This document shows, piece after piece, positions 17,624 through 26,392 of a DNA stretch of 41,477 nt. Origin of the DNA: Polaribacter sp. Lineage in GTDB: Bacteria; Bacteroidota; Bacteroidia; Flavobacteriales; Flavobacteriaceae. The position numbers and the translations under genes are program-made. The stretch is taken from assembly GCA_029245785.1 (NCBI GenBank), contig JAQWOR010000030.1, forward strand, positions 1-41,477, given 5' to 3'. The notes under the pieces are model-generated. The model had not been told where the DNA came from and searched no databases. It saw only the letters and a list, made by a program, of their open reading frames with translations. How positions within the stretch are numbered: position 1 is the first letter of the stretch; each line of letters begins with the position of its first letter.

Positions 17624-17995
17624 TTATATAAATTTTACCAAATACATCCCTGCAAAAACAGCTAAAAACCCAACTACAAAACTTGCAATGGTATACACTG
17701 CGAAGCTGACAAAATCTCCTGATTTTAAAAATACTTGGTTTTCATAAGCAAAGGCAGAGAAAGTGGTAAACCCACCACAAAAACCGGTTGCCAAAAGCAA
17801 GGTATGGTTTTCTGACAAGGTATTGTTTTTGGTAGCCATTCCTAAAACAACTCCAATCAGTAAACTTCCTAATATATTAGCGGCAAAGGTTCCATACGGG
17901 ATCCCCGTTTCTGGATTATTCATGTGTTTTCCAATGATATATCGCAATACGCTTCCAAAACCACCTCCCACAAAAACAAGTAACAACTGCTTCAT
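17624..17995 (-). CDS. crcB: Fluoride ion channel CrcB (Fluc)
   Basis: 123 residues, standard for a Fluc subunit; four membrane segments. The conserved GGGFGSVLRY start, YGTFAANILGS (Asn40) and GFCGGFTTFSAF (71-82) are the family's pore motifs. Fluc channels are dual-topology dimers that export fluoride. I chose the ATG at 17995, because an upstream in-frame TTG (18019) would add residues outside the family consensus and overlap the previous gene; from 17995 the gap is 4 bases. I found no fluoride riboswitch before it; it is embedded in a constitutive-looking operon. Confidence 0.96.
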   Translation of the reverse strand: MKQLLLVFVGGGFGSVLRYIIGKHMNNPETGIPYGTFAANILGSLLIGVVLGMATKNNTLSENHTLLLATGFCGGFTTFSAFAYENQVFLKSGDFVSFAVYTIASFVVGFLAVFAGMYLVKFI

Positions 17996-17999
17996 GTTA

Positions 18000-18968
18000 T
18001 TATAATTTGATTTGGTCAATATCTGTCCAATTCCATTTTCCGGTAATCGTTCCTTTTTCTAATAGCATCACTCCTGGATTGGATCTAATCATCGTTTTTA
18101 AGGTTGTTGCATCACAGAATAAAAAATCGAATGGCAACTCATATTTATCTTTTGCAAATAATAATTCATCTGAAAAAGAAGCCGAAACTCCATATACTGA
18201 ATAGCCTTTCTTTAGGGCTTTTTCAGTTAAACGTTTTACAGATTTAAATCCGTTTGTGTCTGCTTTGTCTAAAGCATAAACAACGACTAATACTACTTTA
18301 TTTTCTGCTAAAATTTCTTCTGTCAAATCGTTTTGTGCGTCTTCTAAAAAGAAATCGTGAATTTTTGGAATTGCTCCATCAGCTTTGTACTTCATTCCTT
18401 CAGGAATGTTCTTTCCAACGGCATAAGGCCTAAAATCTATTATTGGTAGGTGCAATAGCACATGGTATGTAATGTATAAAAAGGAAGCCAATGAAATATA
18501 CATAAGTACTTTAGAAGCTTTGGCTGAAAAAATTGACGTAACGTCTTTTATCCTGATCAGTAAAAAAACAATCAATACAATTAAAATAACGTTTTTATAG
18601 AAGGTTTCCCATGGTGTTAAGGTAATGGCATCGCCAAAACAACCGCAATCTGTAACTTTATTATAGAATGCTGAATACCATGTTAAAAACAAAAACAAAA
18701 TGGTTAGTAATAGCAAGCTCCACACGGTGGCTTTCTTTTTGTAACCCAATAATAGCAAAACGCCCAATATGGTTTCTGCAATAATTAATACAATTGAAAA
18801 TGCAAGGGCGTACGGAACTAAAAACTCTATATTTAAAACACTTTCGCTAAAATATTCTTCGAATTTATATTGCGAGCCTATAGGATCTATCAATTTCACA
18901 ACGCCAGAAAAAATGAATAGTGCTCCAACTAACAAACGTGTGATATGTACGAATAATTTTATTTTCAT
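18000..18968 (-). CDS. DoxX-like membrane protein with C-terminal thioredoxin-like part (BT_3928-like)
   Basis: 322 residues. The N-terminal half has four or five membrane segments of the DoxX/MauE type, including the KLIDPIGSQYKFEEYF loop and the DCGCFGD motif. The C-terminal half (about 190-322) is soluble and thioredoxin-like (FLEDAQNDLTEE, VVLVVVYALDKADTN, NPGVMLLEKG) but lacks a CxxC pair, so it is probably not a classic disulfide reductase. This combination, next to a DUF1599 gene, matches a conserved Bacteroidota arrangement that I know as the BT_3928 family. Function unknown; a redox role is possible from the DoxX/MauE relation. 18 bases after DUF1599. Confidence 0.85.
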   Translation of the reverse strand: MKIKLFVHITRLLVGALFIFSGVVKLIDPIGSQYKFEEYFSESVLNIEFLVPYALAFSIVLIIAETILGVLLLLGYKKKATVWSLLLLTILFLFLTWYSAFYNKVTDCGCFGDAITLTPWETFYKNVILIVLIVFLLIRIKDVTSIFSAKASKVLMYISLASFLYITYHVLLHLPIIDFRPYAVGKNIPEGMKYKADGAIPKIHDFFLEDAQNDLTEEILAENKVVLVVVYALDKADTNGFKSVKRLTEKALKKGYSVYGVSASFSDELLFAKDKYELPFDFLFCDATTLKTMIRSNPGVMLLEKGTITGKWNWTDIDQIKL

Positions 18969-18986
18969 TTTAATTAATTATTTTTA

Positions 18987-19535
18987 TTAATGGTCTTTCA
19001 ATTCATCGAAATGAATCATTGCAAACACCGCATAATTAATTATGTCTTGGTAATTGGCATCAATTCCTTCTGAAACAATCGTTTTCCCTTTGTTATCTTC
19101 AATTTGTTTTACGCGTAATAATTTCTGCAAAATCAAATCCGTTAAAGAGCTGATTCTCATTTCTCGCCATGCTTCACCATAATCATGGTTTTTATTTCCC
19201 ATCAATTCTTTGGTAATGCTGATATGATTGTTATATAACTCTGTTGCTTCTTCTACAGATAAATCTGGAGTTTCTACAATCCCTTTTTCTAACTGAATCA
19301 AAGCCATAATCGAGTAATTGATAATTCCAATAAACTCTGATTTTTCATCTTCGTCAACTTTACGAACCGTATTTTTTTGTAATTGTCGAATACGTTGTGC
19401 TTTGATAAATATTTGATCGGTTAATGATGGTAAACGTAGAATACGCCATGCACTACCATAATCACTCATTTTTTTAATAAACAAACTTCTACACAACGCA
19501 ATAACTGCATCGTATTGTTTGGACGTATTTTGCAT
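18987..19535 (-). CDS. DUF1599 (Nmad1-type) protein with internal duplication
   Basis: 182 residues in two similar halves: IKKMSDYGSAWRILRLPSLT (about 15-34) and GNKNHDYGEAWREMRISSLT (about 112-131), each followed by a helix of the type RIRQL/RVKQI and then an INY motif. This is the DUF1599 family, which computational work has linked to nucleotide modification, but without a proven activity. The two DYGxAWR boxes look like paired binding or catalytic sites in one chain. First gene of the minus-strand group, with a TATTTTTG -7 element upstream; divergent from folP. Confidence 0.9.
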   Translation of the reverse strand: MQNTSKQYDAVIALCRSLFIKKMSDYGSAWRILRLPSLTDQIFIKAQRIRQLQKNTVRKVDEDEKSEFIGIINYSIMALIQLEKGIVETPDLSVEEATELYNNHISITKELMGNKNHDYGEAWREMRISSLTDLILQKLLRVKQIEDNKGKTIVSEGIDANYQDIINYAVFAMIHFDELKDH

Positions 19536-19559
19536 CTTTTTTATTTAAAACTATTTCTT

Positions 19560-19567
19560 CAAAAATA
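19560..19567 (-). promoter_or_regulatory. -7 promoter element for the DUF1599 operon
   Basis: TATTTTTG on the minus strand, matching TAnnTTTG, 25 bases before the ATG; no clear -33 box. Confidence 0.5.
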
Positions 19568-19654
19568 GTAAATCTTATACGCTTTTCATTTATTTTTACA
19601 GAAGAAATTTTTAGGTTCTAAAATTGCTCACATAATTAACAAAATAGTTCTCTA

Positions 19655-20485
19655 ATGACAAGCATTAACTGTAATGGCACATTAATTAATTTTGAGACAC
19701 CAAAAGTAATGGGGATTTTAAACATTACTCCTGATTCTTTTTTTGATGGTGGCAAATACACAAATGAAAAAGAATTGCTACATCAGACAGTAAAAATGTT
19801 ATCAGATGGAGCTTCTTTTATTGATGTTGGCGCTTATTCTTCTCGTCCAGGCGCAGCAGCCATTTCAGAAGAAGAAGAATTGCAACGAATTATTCCTGTT
19901 ATCAAGTTATTGGTAAAGGAATTTCCTGAAATTATTATTTCTGTAGATACCTTTAGAAGTGCCATTGCTCAAAAAACAGTTGAAGCTGGGGCAGCAATGA
20001 TTAACGATATTTCTGGAGGAACGATGGATTTAAACATGTTTAAAACGGTTGCAAAATTACAAGTCCCGTATATTTTAATGCATATGCTGGGAACTCCACA
20101 AACCATGCAAAAAAATCCGAAGTACAAAAACATCACCACAGAATTGATTTCCTTTTTTGCTAAACAATTATACACATTGCGTCAATTGCAAGTCAATGAC
20201 CTCATTATTGATGTAGGTTTTGGTTTTGGAAAAACCACAGCACATAATTTTGAATTGCTTAAAAACTTACACCTATTCAAAAGCTTAAACACCCCTATTT
20301 TAGCAGGGATTTCGAGAAAATCGATGTTGTACAAACCGTTAAACATCTCTCCCAAAGAAGCTTTAAATGCAACTACTTCTGCAAATACCATTGCCTTATT
20401 AAACGGCGCAACGCTACTGAGAGTTCACGATGTAAAAGAAGCCATGGAAACTATAAAAATTGTAGAGCAACTGCATGTTAAATAA
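19655..20485 (+). CDS. folP: Dihydropteroate synthase
   Basis: 276 residues, full length for DHPS, which joins para-aminobenzoate to the pterin diphosphate in folate synthesis. Motifs in order: GILNITPDSFFDGGKY, IDVGAYSSRPGA (a Bacteroidota variant of the GGESTRPGA loop), SVDTFRSAIA, INDISGG, MHMLGTPQTMQ, DVGFGFGKT, and GISRKSML, the pterin- and phosphate-binding sites. No deletions in the sulfonamide-contact loops are visible. Followed 35 bases later by cdaA, a pairing often seen in Bacteroidota, so the two are probably co-transcribed. Confidence 0.97.
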   Translation: MTSINCNGTLINFETPKVMGILNITPDSFFDGGKYTNEKELLHQTVKMLSDGASFIDVGAYSSRPGAAAISEEEELQRIIPVIKLLVKEFPEIIISVDTFRSAIAQKTVEAGAAMINDISGGTMDLNMFKTVAKLQVPYILMHMLGTPQTMQKNPKYKNITTELISFFAKQLYTLRQLQVNDLIIDVGFGFGKTTAHNFELLKNLHLFKSLNTPILAGISRKSMLYKPLNISPKEALNATTSANTIALLNGATLLRVHDVKEAMETIKIVEQLHVK

Positions 20486-20520
20486 TTATTAGTATTTTTA
20501 CAAAAAAGCAGTTCCATTTC

Positions 20521-21294
20521 ATGTTAGATTTTATCAATTTCACTTTTTTAGACGCACTAGACATTTTGTTGGTTGCCGTTCTTTTGTACTATACATACAA
20601 ACTCTTAAAAGGCACCGTTGCAATTAATATTTTTTTAGGCATTGCGTTCATCTTTCTTATTTGGAAAATAACACAAACACTAAAAATGGAAATGCTAAGT
20701 GGTATTCTTGGCTACTTGCTAAGTGGTGGAGTCATTGCTTTGATTATTGTTTTTCAGCAAGAAATTAGAAAATTTTTACTAATGATTGGTACGACCAATT
20801 TTTCTACAAAACGAAACTTCTTAAAGCAACTAAAATTTTTACAAACAGAAATTGTCACTGAAATAGATGCAGAGACCTTATTAAATGCCTGTAAAAATTT
20901 ATCCGAAACAAAAACAGGTGCTTTAATTGTCATTGAACGCACAAATAATTTAGATTTCTTAATCAATACAGGCGACACCATGAACGCGCTTATGAATGAG
21001 GCGATTTTAGAAAGTATTTTCTATAAAAACAGCCCACTACATGATGGCGCCATCATTATTAGAGATAATTTTATTGTTGCCACTCGTGTTGTCTTGCCTA
21101 TTTCTGACAGTAAAATTCCTGCAAGGTTTGGACTTAGACATAAAGCAGGTATTGGTATTACCGAAAAAACAGATGCATTGAGTTTGCTAGTTTCTGAAGA
21201 AACCGGAGAAATTTCTTACCTAAAAAATGGAAATTTCGAACTCTATACAGATTATGAAGAACTTATAGAAAAAATTAAAAAAGACATGGAATAA
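20521..21294 (+). CDS. cdaA: Diadenylate cyclase CdaA
   Basis: 257 residues: three N-terminal membrane segments and a cytoplasmic DAC domain that makes c-di-AMP from two ATP. The DGA motif is Asp175-Gly176-Ala177 (SPLHDGAIII). The second motif, normally RHR, reads Arg206-His207-Lys208 with a following Ala-Gly (GLRHKAGIGITE), a conservative change. The SEETGEIS motif is present. Lies directly after folP. No CdaR partner gene is nearby, which fits Bacteroidota. c-di-AMP usually controls osmotic and wall homeostasis; that role here is inferred. Confidence 0.95.
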   Translation: MLDFINFTFLDALDILLVAVLLYYTYKLLKGTVAINIFLGIAFIFLIWKITQTLKMEMLSGILGYLLSGGVIALIIVFQQEIRKFLLMIGTTNFSTKRNFLKQLKFLQTEIVTEIDAETLLNACKNLSETKTGALIVIERTNNLDFLINTGDTMNALMNEAILESIFYKNSPLHDGAIIIRDNFIVATRVVLPISDSKIPARFGLRHKAGIGITEKTDALSLLVSEETGEISYLKNGNFELYTDYEELIEKIKKDME

Positions 21295-21334
21295 GATTCG
21301 TGGCTACACGAAAAGTTTCTCTTTTTAGTTAAAA

Positions 21335-21520
21335 TTATTGAATACCCAAAAATAGACTCAAGATTGTTTCGCTTTCAGAATCAACCTGCCTGCCGGTAGG
21401 CAGGGAACCAAGACTCGATTCGTATGCACTAATAATCAGCCTACTATTATCAATTCTATTCAAATCGAATTCTATAGTTGTTTCTTTAAAAGCCTCAAAT
21501 AAAGACTTTATCTTAAACAA
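21335..21520 (-). CDS. Small hypothetical ORF after the ABC transporter, carrying a palindromic insert
   Basis: 61 codons; the ATG overlaps the end of the ABC transporter gene by 8 bases, as a coupled gene would. The first 35 residues look protein-like (KSLFEAFKETTIEFDLNRID), but the middle residues SLPTGRQV are translated from a dispersed palindrome (21385-21404). No domain recognised. It could be a real small protein with the repeat inserted in frame, or a degenerating 3' fragment. I am not sure it is expressed. Confidence 0.3.
   Translation of the reverse strand: MFKIKSLFEAFKETTIEFDLNRIDNSRLIISAYESSLGSLPTGRQVDSESETILSLFLGIQ
21385..21404. repeat. Dispersed palindrome CCTGCCTGCCGGTAGGCAGG
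   Basis: A 20-base palindrome with a single G-T mismatch pair: arms 21385-21391 and 21398-21404 pair fully. Elements of this kind are scattered through flavobacterial genomes and often read as LPTGRQ/LPAGRQ when inside open frames. Confidence 0.85.
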
Positions 21521-23279
21521 TTTCTAAACTAAATTGTTTGTCATATAAATTTCTATAATAGCCTGTTGGTTTTAATAGTAATTCTTGGTGCGTTCCTTCT
21601 TCTACAATAAATCCTTTGTTCATTACAATTATTTTATCTGCCTTTTTAATAGTAGCCAATCGATGTGCAATAACAATAGAGGTTCTTCCTTCTGTAATCG
21701 TATCGGTTGCAAACTGTATCATCTGTTCTGCATGAGAATCTACAGAGGATGTTGCTTCATCTAAAATTAAAATACTTGGCTTACTTACATAAGCTCGTAA
21801 AAAAGCAATCAATTGCCGTTGTCCAGAAGAGAGCATCGCTCCTCTTTCTTTTACATTATAATCATAGCCTTTTGGTAAACTCATAATAAAATCGTGAATG
21901 CCAATTTGTGCTGCCGCCAATTGTACCTCTTTCAATGTAATTGCATCATTGTTTAAAGTAATATTGTTCAAAATGGTGTCAGAAAACAGAAATACATCTT
22001 GTAAAACAATAGCTATTTGATTTCTGAGCGTTGTAATATTATAATCATTTACCGGAACTCCATCCACACAAATAACTCCAGAATTAATTTCATAAAACCT
22101 ATTAATCAGGTTAACGATGGTAGATTTTCCTGCCCCTGTTGCTCCAACAATGGCTATAGTTTCTCCTTTTTCTACCGTAAATGTAATTCCTTTTAAGACT
22201 TCTTCATCTTTAATATAACTAAAACGAACCTCTTTAAATTCTATTTTTCCTTGTAAGTTTTCTGCCTTAACTGTTCCGTTTTTGGCAATGCTATTTTTAG
22301 TGTCTATCACCTTAAAAACACGTTCTCCAGCAACAATTCCCATTTGTAATATGTTGAATTTATCAGCAATTTGACGCAAAGGTCTAAACAACATTTGTGT
22401 CATCATAATAAAGCCCATAATATCACCCAGTGCTACGCTACTATTTTCTATCATTTGTAAACCTCCATACCAAACAATTAAGCCAACAGCTATTGACGAT
22501 AAGATTTCAGCTACTGGAAAAAAAACTGAATAATACCAGATTGCCCTCACATGAGCTTTTTTGTGTTTATTATTGATTTCCATGAACTTTTTGTACTCTA
22601 TTTTTTCTCTATTAAATAGTTGTACAATTTTCATTCCTGAAACTCTTTCTTGCACAAATCCATTCAGGTTTGCAACTTGAGTTCTTATCTCTTGAAAGGT
22701 TTTTTTTATAGCAGTTTGAAAGAGCTTGGTTGCATAAATTAGTATAGATAAAACTGCTAAAGCAATTAATGTGAGCTTCCAGTTTATGAACAACATTACA
22801 ATAATAACAACAATCATTGACAATAAATCACTGATAATCATAAACAGGCCTTGGCTAAAAAAACTTGCAATTGTTTCAATATCAGAAACCACTCTAGTTA
22901 CCAGTTTACCAACAGAAGTTGTATCAAAATAAGACATTTTAAATTGTAAAATATGTCTAAATATTTTCTTCCTAATATCTCTAACAATGTGCTGCCCAAT
23001 CCAATTTGCAAAGAAAATAAAAGTCATTTTCAATAAAACTTCTACAATAAGCACCGACAACATCAATAAAACAAGTCTTAACAGCCCTTTTTCACTTCGT
23101 GTTTCTGTAAAATTATTTACGATTTCTATTAATAAGTAAGGTCTAAAAGCAGACAATAAAGCGGCTGTTACTACAGAAAAAATTGTAATAACAAAATGTA
23201 TTCTATAGCTTTTTGCAAAGCTCAATATGCGTGTAAACACTTTTATATCGAATGCTTTTCCTGCTTCTTTTTTACTCAT
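21513..23279 (-). CDS. ABC transporter, fused permease and ATPase (MsbA/MDR type)
   Basis: 588 residues, a half-transporter that works as a homo- or heterodimer. The N-terminal part (about 20-320) has six membrane segments of the type-1 exporter fold. The C-terminal ATPase shows Walker A GATGAGKST (near 380), Q-loop, signature LSSGQRQL, Walker B ILILDEATSSVD and H-loop IVIAHRLATI, all intact. Related proteins export lipids or drugs; the substrate cannot be told. Its ATG overlaps the end of truA by 8 bases, so it is translated from the same message. Confidence 0.95.
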   Translation of the reverse strand: MSKKEAGKAFDIKVFTRILSFAKSYRIHFVITIFSVVTAALLSAFRPYLLIEIVNNFTETRSEKGLLRLVLLMLSVLIVEVLLKMTFIFFANWIGQHIVRDIRKKIFRHILQFKMSYFDTTSVGKLVTRVVSDIETIASFFSQGLFMIISDLLSMIVVIIVMLFINWKLTLIALAVLSILIYATKLFQTAIKKTFQEIRTQVANLNGFVQERVSGMKIVQLFNREKIEYKKFMEINNKHKKAHVRAIWYYSVFFPVAEILSSIAVGLIVWYGGLQMIENSSVALGDIMGFIMMTQMLFRPLRQIADKFNILQMGIVAGERVFKVIDTKNSIAKNGTVKAENLQGKIEFKEVRFSYIKDEEVLKGITFTVEKGETIAIVGATGAGKSTIVNLINRFYEINSGVICVDGVPVNDYNITTLRNQIAIVLQDVFLFSDTILNNITLNNDAITLKEVQLAAAQIGIHDFIMSLPKGYDYNVKERGAMLSSGQRQLIAFLRAYVSKPSILILDEATSSVDSHAEQMIQFATDTITEGRTSIVIAHRLATIKKADKIIVMNKGFIVEEGTHQELLLKPTGYYRNLYDKQFSLEIV

Positions 23280-24006
23280 CTTTATATGTTATGGCTGTTA
23301 AAAACAAGCCTTTTGCAGGAACAGAAAGTCCTGCATTTGATCGATTTTTACTTAAAATAACCGTTCTAAAATCTTCAACAGTAATTGCCCCTGAACCAAC
23401 ATCAACTAATGTTCCTACAATGGCTCTTACCATATTTCTCAAAAATCGATTGGCTGAAATACGAAATATCAATAAATTCCCTTCTTGCCTCCATTCAGCA
23501 TTTGTTACTGAGCAATTAAATGTTTTTACTTCGGTTCTTACTTTTGAAAAGGCCTGAAAATTCTCATACTCCAATAAAATGGAAGCTGCCTTATTCATCT
23601 TTGAAATTGATAATTTTTGGTGATGTAATTGCCAAGATCCCTCTAGTAAAAAAGGGTTTCTTCCCAACCATATCCGATATTCATAGGTTCTACTCAATGC
23701 ATCAAAACGAACATGCTTATCATCTGCTACAGCTTGCAAGTCAGAAACAACAATGTCTTCTGGCAATACTGAATTGAACTTGTAAATATATTGATCATCC
23801 AATTTTATATCAATATCAAAATGAGCAAACATCTGTTCTGCATGCACACCTGTATCTGTTCTACCTGCACCAACCACTATAATATTTTTTTGCAAGACAG
23901 TGCTAATTGCTTTGTTAATTTCTTCTTGGACCGAAATAGCATCTGGTTGAATTTGCCATCCGTGGTAGTTTTTTCCGTTGTATGATAATTCTATAAAATA
24001 TCTCAA
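23272..24006 (-). CDS. truA: tRNA pseudouridine synthase A
   Basis: 244 residues, normal for TruA, which converts U38-U40 of the tRNA anticodon stem to pseudouridine. The catalytic Asp51 lies in GAGRTDTGVHAEQ. Other conserved parts: YNGKNYHGWQ, the RTYEYRIW strand, and the C-terminal FLRNMVRAIVGTLVDVG. Upstream lies a TAATTTTG promoter element, shared gap with the divergent phosphodiesterase; downstream it overlaps the ABC transporter by 8 bases. Confidence 0.97.
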   Translation of the reverse strand: MRYFIELSYNGKNYHGWQIQPDAISVQEEINKAISTVLQKNIIVVGAGRTDTGVHAEQMFAHFDIDIKLDDQYIYKFNSVLPEDIVVSDLQAVADDKHVRFDALSRTYEYRIWLGRNPFLLEGSWQLHHQKLSISKMNKAASILLEYENFQAFSKVRTEVKTFNCSVTNAEWRQEGNLLIFRISANRFLRNMVRAIVGTLVDVGSGAITVEDFRTVILSKNRSNAGLSVPAKGLFLTAITYKDE

Positions 24007-24013
24007 AAATTCT

Positions 24014-24021
24014 TACTTTTG
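24014..24021 (+). promoter_or_regulatory. -7 promoter element for the phosphodiesterase gene
   Basis: TACTTTTG matches TAnnTTTG, 50 bases before the GTG start; no clear -33 box. Confidence 0.45.
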
Positions 24022-24028
24022 TGTACCT

Positions 24029-24036
24029 CAAAATTA
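24029..24036 (-). promoter_or_regulatory. -7 promoter element for truA-ABC operon
   Basis: TAATTTTG on the minus strand, 23 bases before the truA ATG. A TTG lies 24 bases further upstream (24063-24061), slightly long for the usual spacing. Confidence 0.5.
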
Positions 24037-24070
24037 CATAAATTTATTTTGTTAGTTATACAATTAAAAC

Positions 24071-24568
24071 GTGAAAAAGATACTCTTACTTTCAGATACG
24101 CATAGTTATATAGATGCTCAAATATTGAAGTTTGTAAAACAGGCTGATGAGGTTTGGCATGTTGGCGATATTGGAGACCTAAATGTTACGGATACCCTCC
24201 AAAAATTAAAACCATTGCGTGCGGTTTACGGAAATATTGATGGTACAAACGCTCGATTAGAGTTTCCTTTAGATAATAAATTTACTATAGAAAAGGTAGC
24301 TGTTTGGATGACGCATATTGGGGGCTATCCCAATAGGTACAACACTCGTATTAAAGAAGAAATTACAAAAAAACCCCCAATGTTGTTTATCAGCGGTCAT
24401 TCTCATATTTTAAAAGTACAATTTGACAAAAAACTAAACCTCTTGCATTTAAATCCTGGAGCTGCCGGAAATCACGGATTTCACAAGGTAAGAACCATGC
24501 TTCGGTTTGTAATTGAGAACGATAAAATCAAAGACTTAGAAATTATTGAATTGGCTACGCGCGGGTAG
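24071..24568 (+). CDS. YfcE/MJ0936-type metallophosphoesterase
   Basis: 165 residues, the size of the small calcineurin-like phosphodiesterases. All metal-binding motifs are present: Asp9-x-His11 (LSDTH), GDxxD (Asp33), GN(I)D (Asn55), His82, and Gly-His110-Ser-His112. These enzymes use two metal ions to hydrolyse phosphodiesters, usually with an unknown natural substrate. The start is GTG at 24071, supported by the immediate MKKILLLSDTH-type N-terminus and an upstream promoter. The 3' end overlaps the convergent histidine kinase by 14 bases. Confidence 0.92.
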   Translation: MKKILLLSDTHSYIDAQILKFVKQADEVWHVGDIGDLNVTDTLQKLKPLRAVYGNIDGTNARLEFPLDNKFTIEKVAVWMTHIGGYPNRYNTRIKEEITKKPPMLFISGHSHILKVQFDKKLNLLHLNPGAAGNHGFHKVRTMLRFVIENDKIKDLEIIELATRG

Positions 24569-26360
24569 TGTTTTCTTTTTCAAAAACTGGCAATACAATA
24601 CAAATTCTAGTTCCTTTTCCCTGTTGTGAATCAATCTCAAAGCTCCCATCCATCATTTGAACCCTAGCTTCTATTTGGTTAATTCCGAGTCCATCCTTTT
24701 GGACAATATTCTTTGTATCAAAACCAATACCATTATCTTCTATATTGATATGTAATTTATTTTCTTTTTCTACAATACTAACAGTAGCATCAGTTGCATT
24801 ACTATGTTTTAATAGATTATTGACAAACTCTTGAATGATATTATTGATCTTAATTTCAAAATTTTGATCATAACGACGGATATTTCGAATCTCAGATTTG
24901 ATGGATATTTGCGAATTAGAATATTTTTCTGCCATATCATTAATCGCGTATTTCAGCCCAAATTTCAACAACATAGAAGACATCAATGTATGTGACAGTT
25001 CTCTAATTTTTTCTGATGTTTCCGTAATAATTTTCTGTGATTTTTTAATTTCAACAGGGGCTTCTCCATTAAAGTGCGCTGTACTTGCTTGTAAATGAAG
25101 ACTTGCAGAAGACAATAAGGCGCTCACGCTATCGTGTAATGTTTCTGCGATTTGCTTGCGTTCAGACTCTTTTCCATCTAGCGTTGCATTTAAAACCCTC
25201 ATTTGAGATTCTGACTTCAGTTTTTCTAAATTGCTTTGTTCTGCTAGTTTATTCTGAATGAGTTGCAATTTTAAGTTTTTTTGTCGGAGTCTATAATTAA
25301 ACAATATCACCCCAGAGATGACAACAATTAGCATACTCAAAATACCTAAAAACCATGTAGCCCTTCTTTCTTCTGCCTTTTTTAACGCTACTTTGTTTTT
25401 TACAAGTTCTATTTGATGTTTTTCAAACACTCCTTTAATAATATGCTGAATTTCAGCATCTCGTATGCTGTCTTTAATATTATAGGATTTTTCTTGATAA
25501 TCATAGGCCGTGTAATCTTTTAATAAGTACAACGCATACGCAATATTAAAATACAAATCTTCTCTATATTTTAAGGCGCTACTTGTTTTGTCATCTTCTA
25601 TCAAACCAAGTGCTTTTAAATAGATGTTCTTGGCCTTTTCGTACTCCTTTAACTCTACATAAATACTCGCTAAATTTCCAAGCGCAGCAGCTTCTTTAGA
25701 TGAGTTTTTGTTATTCTTATGTATTTCTACTGCTTTTAATGCGTAAATTTTTGCCAATATAAAATTGGACTCCTCTAAATAAATCCCTGACAAGTTTGCA
25801 TATGCCGAAGCTTTCGGTATTAAATCGTTCACTTTCAGCGCATTTGTTTCAACAACTTTTTTGTAATAAAACCTTGCACTGTCTTTTTGGTTTAACAAGT
25901 GATACCCTGTTCCTATTTTTAACAAGTTTTCTGCCAAGGTGTATGTATCTTGAAAAGCATCGTTGTACTTTTTAAAATCTCCTGCAACAAAACTATGTTC
26001 TTGTAAAATTAGTAATGCTTTTTTAAAATAGAGCAATGCTTTCTGATGGTTGTTGATTTTTCGAAAGGCCTCTCCAATCAAGAAGTTACACAAATATTCA
26101 AGCTCTTTATCATCCTCTTTTTCAACTTTACTTAAAAGGATCAATCCTTGCTTTAGCGTTTTAGAGTAGTGTTCTTCTTTATAAAGCTTTTTTACTTGCT
26201 GATACTCTAACTTTAAAGCAGTGTCTTTTTCTTGTAGCACAGAAAAAGGAGAAACTGAAATACATACAGCTTCTCCTCTATTATTTGTTGCGTTGGTCAT
26301 TGCTTTCAATTGAAAGCTCAAAACCAAACACAAACAACATGCTTTTAAAATTTTATTCAT
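24555..26360 (-). CDS. TPR-containing sensor histidine kinase (NarL/HisKA_3 type)
   Basis: 601 residues: signal peptide, a periplasmic array of about five tetratricopeptide repeats (60-330; for example YANLSGIYLEESNFILAKIY), one membrane segment (336-355), a coiled-coil linker, then a HisKA_3 domain with phospho-acceptor His409 (AETLHDSVSALL) and an HATPase_c domain: N-box with Asn514/515, DNGIGF (542-547), DGLGI (556-560). It resembles DesK/NarX-type kinases whose partners are LuxR-type response regulators. The nearest such regulator, 30265-30918, is on the same strand but 3.9 kb upstream, separated by exported-protein genes and repeated regulator fragments. Signal is unknown. Confidence 0.93.
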   Translation of the reverse strand: MNKILKACCLCLVLSFQLKAMTNATNNRGEAVCISVSPFSVLQEKDTALKLEYQQVKKLYKEEHYSKTLKQGLILLSKVEKEDDKELEYLCNFLIGEAFRKINNHQKALLYFKKALLILQEHSFVAGDFKKYNDAFQDTYTLAENLLKIGTGYHLLNQKDSARFYYKKVVETNALKVNDLIPKASAYANLSGIYLEESNFILAKIYALKAVEIHKNNKNSSKEAAALGNLASIYVELKEYEKAKNIYLKALGLIEDDKTSSALKYREDLYFNIAYALYLLKDYTAYDYQEKSYNIKDSIRDAEIQHIIKGVFEKHQIELVKNKVALKKAEERRATWFLGILSMLIVVISGVILFNYRLRQKNLKLQLIQNKLAEQSNLEKLKSESQMRVLNATLDGKESERKQIAETLHDSVSALLSSASLHLQASTAHFNGEAPVEIKKSQKIITETSEKIRELSHTLMSSMLLKFGLKYAINDMAEKYSNSQISIKSEIRNIRRYDQNFEIKINNIIQEFVNNLLKHSNATDATVSIVEKENKLHINIEDNGIGFDTKNIVQKDGLGINQIEARVQMMDGSFEIDSQQGKGTRICIVLPVFEKENTTRA

Positions 26361-26392
26361 AAAACAGTATAGTTTTTATAAAATATACCAAA

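Noticed and set aside
17624..18100. Fluoride riboswitch before crcB
   Set aside because: crcB lies 4 bases after another gene and no riboswitch-like fold is visible in the upstream coding sequence or at the operon start.
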